NCBI GenBank assembly: GCA_013152135.1
Contig: JAADGX010000059.1
Span: forward strand, 1-8,320
Reading direction: 5' to 3'
From: Chlorobiota bacterium
Lineage (GTDB): Bacteria; Bacteroidota; Ignavibacteria; SZUA-365; JAADGX01
Length of the DNA: 8,320 nucleotides
The notes below the pieces were generated by a model. That model searched no databases. It was not told where the DNA came from and saw only the letters and a list, made by a program, of their open reading frames with translations. Position 1 is the stretch's first letter; every line of letters begins with the position of its first letter. Of the stretch, positions 1-6,156 are shown piece after piece. A program made the translations under genes and the position numbers.

Positions 1-6
1 GAATTC
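1..6. other. EcoRI site at the left boundary
   Basis: The window begins with GAATTC, interrupting the kinase gene. With the matching site at the other end this suggests a restriction-fragment boundary rather than a biological junction. Confidence 0.6.
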
Positions 7-219
7 CATTCGGGCCCTGTGAAAAGCATCCTCCCCGGCTTCCCGGAACAGCTTGATCGCCACCGGTTTATCCAGCTCTGTGTCGCGAGCACGGAGTACA
101 ACCTTGTCGGTCCCCTGGCCAATTACGTCGTCCGGGATATACCTTGGCGGAAGCTTTACTTGTTTCAGTATAGCTCCGTCGCCATCAGGAGATGAATATG
201 TCGGCTGATCTGTTTGCAT
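1..219 (-). CDS. Serine/threonine protein kinase, N-terminal fragment
   Basis: The visible 73 codons read from an ATG at 219 to the window edge. An in-frame TGA lies eight codons upstream of that ATG, which supports the start. Residues 26-58 match the first lobe of a Hanks-type (PknB-like) kinase. The ATP-binding glycine loop is IGQGTDKVV (33-41), followed by RARDTELDKPVAIK with the presumed invariant beta-3 lysine at K56. Residues after 59 look like the beginning of helix C. The loop is atypical because the third glycine of GxGxxGxV is replaced by K39. The first 25 residues are polar and probably disordered, with no signal peptide or membrane segment, so the kinase domain is cytosolic. No obvious Shine-Dalgarno precedes the start. 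The catalytic HRD and DFG motifs lie outside the window, so activity cannot be judged. The gene is divergent from the neighbouring secreted-protein gene. Family assignment rests on a short segment but the VAIK context is distinctive. Confidence 0.8.
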   Translation of the reverse strand, partial: MQTDQPTYSSPDGDGAILKQVKLPPRYIPDDVIGQGTDKVVLRARDTELDKPVAIKLFREAGEDAFHRARMEF

Positions 220-326
220 GACGCCGGTATTAAGTCAACTGAATTTACCAAACATGACAGGCAATTGAAACCACAAGCCATAAAACTGGGAAAATCGCCG
301 ATCCCCTGCAATATCAATGCCACCCC

Positions 327-355
327 TTGCGTTCGCTAAATCAATACATTATATT
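327..355 (+). promoter_or_regulatory. Candidate sigma70-type promoter for the 469-1965 gene
   Basis: A -35-like TTGCGT (327-332) and a -10-like TATATT (350-355) are separated by exactly 17 bp. They lie on the strand of the downstream secreted-protein gene. Transcription would begin near 362, giving a leader of about 107 nt. The Bacteroidota-type element TAnnTTTG is not seen here. This is pattern matching only; hexamers of this quality arise by chance in AT-rich gaps. Confidence 0.35.
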
Positions 356-374
356 CACCTAGCAGGATGTTTCA

Positions 375-401
375 TGCGTAGGAAAATAATTCATCTACGC
401 A
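375..401 (+). other. Inverted repeat in the leader of the 469-1965 gene
   Basis: TGCGTAG (375-381) and CTACGCA (395-401) form a perfect 7-bp stem around a 13-nt AT-rich loop. The element sits between the candidate promoter and the ribosome binding site. It could be a leader RNA hairpin or a dyad binding site. An inverted repeat of this size is only marginally beyond chance in a 249-bp gap, and no T-tract follows, so it is not a terminator. Confidence 0.25.
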
Positions 402-459
402 ATACGCTCTCTCCTCAAGAAAATTTACTTTTATTTCAAGATAATTCCGGAAACAGCAT

Positions 460-465
460 GGAGGA
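460..465 (+). promoter_or_regulatory. Shine-Dalgarno site GGAGGA
   Basis: GGAGGA lies immediately upstream of the ATG at 469, with 4 nt between GGAGG and the start. It is the clearest ribosome binding site in the window and fixes the start of the secreted-protein gene. An in-frame TAA at 442-444 excludes a longer N-terminus. Confidence 0.7.
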
Positions 466-468
466 AGC

Positions 469-1965
469 ATGAATACTGTTAAGACGTTGACCGGGATATG
501 CATCGCAGTGTTGTTCGCGCTATCCCCAATTCTGGTATTCGCTACCGGGGGAGGGATCAGTTTCGACACGCAGACGATGGTTATCACCAAGGTTGTCGGT
601 GAAGAAGTTGAACTGACACTGACCGCCAGAGACAAGAACAGCAATATTATCCGCGGTTGGAATACGGTGGGAACGGATATCACCCTGACCGTAAAGGGTT
701 CGACTGCGGAGAACGACAACAACCCTAAAACCGTGACAAAGATTTTTGATATCGACCACAATCTTCTTACCAGTACTGGTCCTGACACGTGGATTCTGCC
801 CCGGGACGTGTTCGTGGACGGCGTGACCAAGATTTATTTCACCTCGACGAAGGCAGACACGATGATTACCATCGAGGCAGTGCCAGGTGCACCCAGTGGC
901 AAAAACGTGTCCGAACCGATGACCTTCATCGCGGGCGCGGTTCAGAATTTCTTCGTAGAAGTGATCCCGCACCTCGCTCCCAAGACCGTTTACGTTTTGC
1001 GGAAATACGAAATACGGGTGACCCCGCGTGACCAGTACGACAATGTCAACGCGGACGAAGAAGTCATGACCAAGTTTTCCGCGCGCTATCCGGGCGAATA
1101 CACCGATCGCGGGCTCGGTTCGGCCAACATCTTTGCGGGGAATCATTTCATCAAGGGAACGGTGACATTTTTCCTTATTTCCACGATGGTTCGCACCGAC
1201 CAGGAAATCATTGCTTACAAAAGCAGTGATCCCGCCGTGCGCGGAACGACGGGGCAATACATCATCGCCGAACATGCCCCCTACGCGTTCAGCCTGCTCG
1301 ATCCGCCGGATAAGGACACGGTTTTCATCGACTATGCTGCACAGCAATTTGATCTTACATGGGAGAAAAAATCACCGCCCGATCCATTTACCAACATCAG
1401 CGTGGGCGGGCAGATACTGAGCGACGATGTCCGGTACGAAGTCGTATTCAGTACACCCTTCGGCTCGCCGTTCCTCAACCTGGCTTCGAACGCCAGTTCG
1501 TCGGAAGCAAAGCTGACTTTGAGCGGAAGCCAGTTGATGGACCTCATCACGAAGGCGACCGGCCTTTCGAGTTCAGCCGAAGCTGAAGTGCTCTGGCACG
1601 CGAACGCGACCGACGGATTGTTCACTACCCGCTCTAACGAGCAGTGGACACTGGTGATCGTAAAGCGGGGAATTACGAATGTACCAGGATCAGGCGCACC
1701 CTTGTCCTTTGCGCTCGAGCAGAATTACCCCAATCCGTTCAACCCGGTAACGACCATCCGGTTTTCCGTCTCGCACTCAACCCGCGCAACATTGAAAGTA
1801 TACAATTTGCTGGGGAAAGAGATTGCGGTCCTTCTCGATGGCGTTATCAACGCTGGAACGCATACCGTCAAGTTCAACGCAACCAACTTGAAGTCCGGCC
1901 TGTACATCTACAAGCTCACGGCGGGAAACAAGAGCGCGGTTCGAACGATGACATTGCTAAAGTAA
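469..1965 (+). CDS. Secreted Ig-like multidomain protein with T9SS type A sorting domain
   Basis: This 498-residue protein has a cleavable signal peptide: K5, a hydrophobic core at about 7-24, and a likely cut after V-F-A25. Three beta-rich modules follow. Residues about 30-150 and 155-265 resemble bacterial Ig-like (Big_1-type) domains, with the recurrent 'RD..(N/D)N' strand seen as TARDKNSN and TPRDQYDN. Residues about 272-395 resemble an FN3/SusE-like sandwich, opening with FSLLDPPDKDTV and containing LTWEKK. A short linker leads to the T9SS type A domain (415-498), with EQNYPNPFNP at 417-426 and SGLYIYKL near the end. Such a domain directs export across the outer membrane by the T9SS and usually removal or anchoring by PorU. 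No catalytic motif is visible, so an adhesive or structural surface role is an inference. A hairpin follows the gene, which is probably monocistronic. The sorting domain is secure; the Ig and FN3 labels are by eye. Confidence 0.9.
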   Translation: MNTVKTLTGICIAVLFALSPILVFATGGGISFDTQTMVITKVVGEEVELTLTARDKNSNIIRGWNTVGTDITLTVKGSTAENDNNPKTVTKIFDIDHNLLTSTGPDTWILPRDVFVDGVTKIYFTSTKADTMITIEAVPGAPSGKNVSEPMTFIAGAVQNFFVEVIPHLAPKTVYVLRKYEIRVTPRDQYDNVNADEEVMTKFSARYPGEYTDRGLGSANIFAGNHFIKGTVTFFLISTMVRTDQEIIAYKSSDPAVRGTTGQYIIAEHAPYAFSLLDPPDKDTVFIDYAAQQFDLTWEKKSPPDPFTNISVGGQILSDDVRYEVVFSTPFGSPFLNLASNASSSEAKLTLSGSQLMDLITKATGLSSSAEAEVLWHANATDGLFTTRSNEQWTLVIVKRGITNVPGSGAPLSFALEQNYPNPFNPVTTIRFSVSHSTRATLKVYNLLGKEIAVLLDGVINAGTHTVKFNATNLKSGLYIYKLTAGNKSAVRTMTLLK

Positions 1966-1989
1966 TCCCACCTAGAACTATTTACTCTG

Positions 1990-2019
1990 CAACGCCGGGG
2001 CATTACTGCTCCGGCGTTG
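1990..2019 (+). terminator. Strong hairpin between convergent genes, likely terminator
   Basis: CAACGCCGGGGC and GCTCCGGCGTTG form a 12-bp stem with a single G.U wobble and a 6-nt loop (ATTACT). It lies 24 bp after the stop of the plus-strand gene and about 30 bp beyond the stop of the converging minus-strand gene. It could therefore serve both. The following U-tract is weak (TGCTTTG), so it may be an inefficient or factor-assisted terminator, or a 3'-end stabilising structure. Confidence 0.65.
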
Positions 2020-2048
2020 TGCTTTGTATCGGGAAAAACGTTACGATT

Positions 2049-2945
2049 TCAATTCAACAGGTGCCGAAGCGCTTTTTGAAGCTCGGGAAAATGAAAGTCG
2101 AAGCCGGACGCACGAAGCTTTTCAGGCAGGACCCTCGCGCTGGAAAGGATGGTCTCTTCCGCCATTTCACCGAACATGAGTTTCAGTACCCATCCCGGAA
2201 CAGGCAATAAGGCCGGTCGCCTGCACGCTGTCGCCAATGCCCTTGTGAATTCGGCGTTCGTGACCGGATTCGGAGCGACGAAATTGACCAGTCCGCACAA
2301 GTCTTCGTGTGAAAGGCAATACTGGAACGCGCGCACCAGATCGTGGATACTGATCCAGCTCATGTACTGAGCGCCGCCACCCATCTTTCCTCCCAGTCCC
2401 AGTCTGAAAAACGGAAGCAATTTCTTAAGAGCGCCTCCACGTGGTGAGAGCACCACACCGATTCTCGCCGTGACGACGCGGATCCCTTTTGCTTTTGCGG
2501 GGTTCGTTGCATCCTCCCACTGCCTGCACAACTCCGCAAGAAAACCCGTTCCACTCGGGCTATCCTCGCTGAGCTTTTCGCTTCCCCTGTTCCCGTAATA
2601 TCCAATGGCCGAGGCGCTGATAAAAACTCCAGGTGGCCGCTCCAACCCGGCGAGCGCATCACTGAGCACGCGCGTGGCTCTCACCCGGCTTTCGTGGAAC
2701 GCCGCTTTCCGCTTTTCCGTCCACCGCCCCGCACTTAAATTCGCGCCAGTGAGGTGAACAACCGCATCCATGCCTTCGAGCTCTTTCGTTTCGATATGCC
2801 CCGATGGAATATCCCAATACGTAGCGTTCTCGTCGGGGAGACTTTTTTCCCTGACCAGCCGAATGACCTCATATCCCTTCGAGCGCAGGAGTGAAACCAA
2901 CGCGGAGCCTATCAACCCCGTTGAACCGCTGACCAGTACCTTCAT
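2049..2945 (-). CDS. TIGR01777 family epimerase-like SDR protein (YfcH-like)
   Basis: This is a complete 298-residue protein, the usual length for the TIGR01777 / E. coli YfcH family of atypical extended short-chain dehydrogenases. The N-terminal Rossmann fold has the dinucleotide motif GSTGLIG (7-13). Family landmarks follow: VVHLTGANLSAGRW (62-75), ISASAIGYYGNRG (109-121) and MSWISIHDLV (195-204). The C-terminal DUF1731-type segment (about 249-296) contains LKLMFGEMAEE and LPEKLRASGF. The classical YxxxK catalytic pair is not intact: Y116 is followed by R120 at the lysine position. The family's substrate is unknown to me, so 'NAD(P)-dependent nucleotide-sugar epimerase-like' is a fold-level label. 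No signal peptide is present, so it is cytosolic. The ATG at 2945 is preceded by an in-frame TAG four codons upstream; no clear Shine-Dalgarno is seen. It lies 66 bp downstream of the protease gene and could be its distal operon partner, although the functions look unrelated. Confidence 0.93.
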   Translation of the reverse strand: MKVLVSGSTGLIGSALVSLLRSKGYEVIRLVREKSLPDENATYWDIPSGHIETKELEGMDAVVHLTGANLSAGRWTEKRKAAFHESRVRATRVLSDALAGLERPPGVFISASAIGYYGNRGSEKLSEDSPSGTGFLAELCRQWEDATNPAKAKGIRVVTARIGVVLSPRGGALKKLLPFFRLGLGGKMGGGAQYMSWISIHDLVRAFQYCLSHEDLCGLVNFVAPNPVTNAEFTRALATACRRPALLPVPGWVLKLMFGEMAEETILSSARVLPEKLRASGFDFHFPELQKALRHLLN

Positions 2946-3011
2946 AGCTGATATCTACAGTTGCAATCGATAGTCACTGTCAGTCATTTTTTTTATATAT
3001 CGTCGTGGAAC

Positions 3012-6000
3012 CTAACGCGTGATCACCATTTTTCGCACGATACGATCATTTCCTGCGCGCAAGACGTAAAGATAGACACCGGACTTCAGTGAACGCGTAT
3101 CAAGGCGTGTCGCGTGATGTCCTGCCGCAAGACGCGCCTGGATTAGCTGCCGCAACAGCTTTCCGTCAATCGAATACAAGCTGAGATTAACGTCATTGGC
3201 CTCCCGTATAGAGAACTCGATTGTAAGGTTATGAGCGGCGGCACCTGATGCGGGATTCGGCCAGCTCTGGGAGAGAGTTACTGCAGACGGTTCGTTTTTG
3301 CCGTCAACGGCAACGGTTGTCTGCGCGGGAGAAACGAATTTGTAGATGTTCTTTCCTGCCGCAAAGACCGTCGTTGTTTGCGATCCGACGTGCATATCGG
3401 CTGTTGTAATAGGGCCGAAAGCGGACGGGGATGGATCGACCGACCACGATTTGCCCAGGTCGGTGGATACATACGCGTCGTTGTTCATCAATACCCAAAG
3501 CCGTATTCCACCACGTTCCATCAACGCACGTGCCGAGCTGGGAAGAGTCAGTGTTGTGATCGCCTGCCATGTTTCACCGCCATCACTTGTCACCGCGAGG
3601 CCGTTTTGGCCACCGAAGTTCTGTACGTTTCCAAACCGGATGACGCCGACGTTTTCATTTGCAAAAGAAATATCCACCACGTTTTTCCCCGGTGTGGAAA
3701 TCGCCCGCCACGACTCTCCCCTGTCCGTGGATTTGTAGATCTTGCTGCTGTTCGTGCCGAACCACATCGTATTGGCCACCTGGTCATAGCAGTTGTTCCA
3801 TCCCGCTTCCCCAGGGGCCGCTGAAACAGAATTGGAAATTGGATACCACGTCCAACCACCATCTCGCGTTGTGGCAATACCCCAAATTCCGTTCTTCGGA
3901 TCGCCCTGGAAGATGCCGTTCTTCGCGTCCCACATATGTATCCAATTGACAAAACCGGTAATATTGGCCACGGGCGTTTCTTCCCATTTCATCCCGCCGT
4001 TCGTAGTAAAATATATTCCCGCCTCGCCGTCTTGTGGACCTGTACCAACGAACGCTGTATTCACGTTGACACCCGCTACGCAGTATGCACCACGTCCGAT
4101 CGGAAATCCCTGACCATGAGAAAAGGCCCAGTTCGTGCCGCCGTTACCCGTGCGTACGCACAGATCAGCCCGCTGGTTGTTGATAACGTAGTGGGCCACG
4201 GCCCAAACGACCTTATCATTGACCGCATCGATAGACGTAAAGGATTGGATATTCATTCCAAGCGTGGTATGCCAGGCTTTTGCCAGGTACACCTTGACGC
4301 GACCCATCACGTAATCGATGTACGAACCATCCGTAATCTTGATACGAACCGGTATGTTACCTTCCGAGGTCGAGGGTTTCTGCGCCAACGTCACGTCGAA
4401 TTTGAACGACTTCGTTTCCATCGTCTTGATCTCGCCGATCTGGAACGAAGTGACGGAGGGTGTCAGATCATTGTTCTCGAATTCCAGCGTCCCCGTAGCT
4501 GCTGCGGATGTCGGCGCTAGAACGTTTTCGAGGTACACGGTGACCTGCGCCTTCTGGCCCGGCTCCGTCAGCATGTTTCCTGAAGGGCCGGACACGATGA
4601 AGTTCTTTAAACGTATACCGGGAATATCCGACAATGTCTGGTTTTCGGACACTGCGCGAAATGCATTCACGCGAGCGAATCTCTTGGGATCAGGGGGATT
4701 CTTGAACGGATCCGCCGTTACACGAATCTGCTTCGCCACCTGGTCCGGCGTCCAGTCGGGATGGACACTGAACACGAGGGCCGCGACACCGGATGTCAGG
4801 GGTGCGGAAAACGAAGTCCCGTCAGCCCTGCCGTACCCCCCGCCCTTGCGGGTCGTCATCACCCTGCGACCAACCGTGTACACGTGAATGGTCGTTCCAT
4901 ACGTACTCCACGACGAAGCGGCGCCGTTCTGCTCGGTTGATCCGACGGCCAGGACATGGTTCAACGATGACGGATAGTGCGGAATCAGATCGTTGTCAAT
5001 TGGTTTATTCCCGGAAGAAGCCACCACCAAGGCGCCTTTGGAATACGCGAAGTTGATGACGTCCTGATATGCTCTCAGGAAATCGGCGGGTTGGCCGGTG
5101 CCACCAAAACTGCAATTAATCACTTTGCAACCCATCTCCGCTGCGTATGTAATTCCCTCGAGCGCGGACGCAATTCCCGCGCTGCGGTCGGGAGCAACTT
5201 TGACGGGTAGAATCCGAGCCTTGTACGCCGGACTCGCAATGCCTTTGCCGTTGTTGGTCTCCGCTGCCGCGCACCCCGCGGTTCCCGTACCGTGTCCGAT
5301 GATGTTGTCATATGGATTGTTATCGGGTCTCGGCGCCTGCGCGCTTCCATTACCGACAAAATCCCACCCGCGATAATCATCCACTTTACCGTTACCATCG
5401 TCATCTTTCCCGTTGTTGCTCAACTCTCCTGATGTCCCCCATTCCCCGGGATTAATCCAGATGACGTTTCTCAGATCCTCATGGTTGTAATCAATCCCGG
5501 TATCGACATCGCCGATAATGATCGTTGAATCCCCGGTCGTGACATCCCACGCCTCGGTCATTTTTAGCAGCTTGACGAAATCCTGTTGTAACAATCGCGG
5601 ATCATTCGGCGTGTGATTGAGAGGAAAAATGTAATCCGGTTCCGCGTACTCGACGGCCGGGTCGTTCTCGATTAGACGAGCAAGCTCGCGCGGGTTTTTC
5701 CCGGCTGCGTAATACACCTTGAAAATGCGGGCAACTTCGGATTCCGCGGCTTGCAGCGTTCGTTTGGTCAACGTCTTCCGAGAGAGCAGCGGTACGATCC
5801 GGTATGCGTCGATGTCCTCCAGAACAGCGTCCACGCTGGCGATGTTCATCCTTGTTGCGGTCACTCCGGACCGATATCCCGGTTTTAATTTCACCACCAG
5901 GACATTGGGAATAACCCGGATGGAATTATGATCAATGTACTGCTCCCCCGGCGCCGGATACTGGCTCTCCAATTGAAAAGGGTTCATGAGTACTACCAAC

Positions 6001-6074
6001 GACGTTACAATTACAATTCCCGCTAATACCACAATACGTTTTGTCTTCTCGTTCATGCTGTCATTCCGTTTCAT
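3012..6074 (-). CDS. Secreted subtilisin-family (S8) protease with Asp-box propeller and T9SS sorting domain
   Basis: This 1020-residue preproprotein starts with a basic n-region and a hydrophobic stretch (about 14-30) that acts as a signal peptide. A prodomain-like region (about 52-150) ends in AVEYAEPDY. The S8 catalytic domain (about 165-475) carries the full triad: D191 in DVDTGID, H261 in GHGTGTAG and S421 in GTSFSAP, plus oxyanion N356 in ASSGN. An Asp-rich stretch, DDDGNGKVDD (224-233), resembles a calcium loop. A beta-sandwich spacer spans about 485-600. Six Asp-box (BNR/sortilin-like) repeats at about 640-880 suggest a beta-propeller, and a T9SS type A sorting domain (about 934-1020) ends the protein. 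The expected role is an exported, self-processed endopeptidase at the cell surface or outside the cell, with the propeller as a substrate- or partner-binding part. An in-frame TAA directly precedes the ATG at 6074. The ATG at 6056 (residue 7), with GGAA 7 nt upstream, may be the true start. It is 82 bp downstream of the TIGR03790 gene. Confidence 0.95.
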   Translation of the reverse strand: MKRNDSMNEKTKRIVVLAGIVIVTSLVVLMNPFQLESQYPAPGEQYIDHNSIRVIPNVLVVKLKPGYRSGVTATRMNIASVDAVLEDIDAYRIVPLLSRKTLTKRTLQAAESEVARIFKVYYAAGKNPRELARLIENDPAVEYAEPDYIFPLNHTPNDPRLLQQDFVKLLKMTEAWDVTTGDSTIIIGDVDTGIDYNHEDLRNVIWINPGEWGTSGELSNNGKDDDGNGKVDDYRGWDFVGNGSAQAPRPDNNPYDNIIGHGTGTAGCAAAETNNGKGIASPAYKARILPVKVAPDRSAGIASALEGITYAAEMGCKVINCSFGGTGQPADFLRAYQDVINFAYSKGALVVASSGNKPIDNDLIPHYPSSLNHVLAVGSTEQNGAASSWSTYGTTIHVYTVGRRVMTTRKGGGYGRADGTSFSAPLTSGVAALVFSVHPDWTPDQVAKQIRVTADPFKNPPDPKRFARVNAFRAVSENQTLSDIPGIRLKNFIVSGPSGNMLTEPGQKAQVTVYLENVLAPTSAAATGTLEFENNDLTPSVTSFQIGEIKTMETKSFKFDVTLAQKPSTSEGNIPVRIKITDGSYIDYVMGRVKVYLAKAWHTTLGMNIQSFTSIDAVNDKVVWAVAHYVINNQRADLCVRTGNGGTNWAFSHGQGFPIGRGAYCVAGVNVNTAFVGTGPQDGEAGIYFTTNGGMKWEETPVANITGFVNWIHMWDAKNGIFQGDPKNGIWGIATTRDGGWTWYPISNSVSAAPGEAGWNNCYDQVANTMWFGTNSSKIYKSTDRGESWRAISTPGKNVVDISFANENVGVIRFGNVQNFGGQNGLAVTSDGGETWQAITTLTLPSSARALMERGGIRLWVLMNNDAYVSTDLGKSWSVDPSPSAFGPITTADMHVGSQTTTVFAAGKNIYKFVSPAQTTVAVDGKNEPSAVTLSQSWPNPASGAAAHNLTIEFSIREANDVNLSLYSIDGKLLRQLIQARLAAGHHATRLDTRSLKSGVYLYVLRAGNDRIVRKMVITR
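3435..4172 (-). repeat. Six Asp-box (BNR-type) repeats within the S8 protease
   Basis: The pattern (S/T)x(D/N)xGxxW recurs six times in the protein: TGNGGTNW (642-649), TTNGGMKW (690-697), TTRDGGWTW (735-743), KSTDRGESW (781-789), VTSDGGETW (828-836) and VSTDLGKSW (869-877). Several are preceded by a short hydrophobic strand such as GIYF, KIYK or GLAV. This is the signature of a sortilin/Ycf48-like beta-propeller blade. Six boxes fit a six- to seven-bladed propeller. The boundaries given are approximate. Confidence 0.75.
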
Positions 6075-6139
6075 TTATCGATCAGGTTGAAAGGTACTGT
6101 TAGTTGGGCAGCCAATTCTCATACGCGACTCATGATACA

Positions 6140-6153
6140 TGATCCGCGGATCA
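6140..6153. promoter_or_regulatory. 14-bp perfect palindrome between the TIGR03790 and protease genes
   Basis: TGATCCGCGGATCA is self-complementary over its full length. It lies 3 bp beyond the stop of the upstream minus-strand gene and 65 bp before the protease start. As RNA it gives only a 5-bp stem with a CGCG loop, and no U-tract follows on the transcribed strand, so it is a poor intrinsic terminator. It could be a dyad operator for the protease gene or a weak 3'-end structure. Function is unproven. Confidence 0.3.
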
Positions 6154-6156
6154 CCG

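Noticed and set aside
220..300. Minus-strand promoter for the kinase (TTTCAA-17-TAAATT, or a TAnnTTTG-like CATGTTTG)
   Set aside because: The -35 hexamer matches poorly and the Bacteroidota-like element lacks its first T, so neither can be supported.
520..1347. Long open frame of 275 codons on the minus strand opposite the secreted Ig-like protein gene
   Set aside because: It has no recognisable domain, no ribosome binding site and an Arg/His/Val-rich composition typical of an antisense shadow. The plus-strand frame has a signal peptide and a sorting domain.
1644..2210. 188-codon plus-strand frame overlapping the end of the secreted-protein gene and running into the convergent gap
   Set aside because: It reads through the sorting domain, the terminator hairpin and the epimerase tail in the wrong frame, and its product is low-complexity and unrecognisable.
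2946..2990. Possible minus-strand promoter for the epimerase gene (CTGACA with TAGATA)
   Set aside because: The spacing is about 20 bp, and transcription would begin almost at the start codon. The match is no better than chance.
2971..3000. Possible plus-strand terminator: ACTGTCAGT followed by a run of eight T
   Set aside because: The inverted repeat is 4 bp with a 1-nt loop, which cannot form a stable hairpin, and no plus-strand gene ends here. It is better read as an AT-rich gap between two minus-strand genes.
3936..4887. Overlapping plus-strand frames of about 190 codons inside the protease gene
   Set aside because: They lie opposite an intact protease with a complete catalytic triad and repeat structure. 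No start signals or domains are seen.
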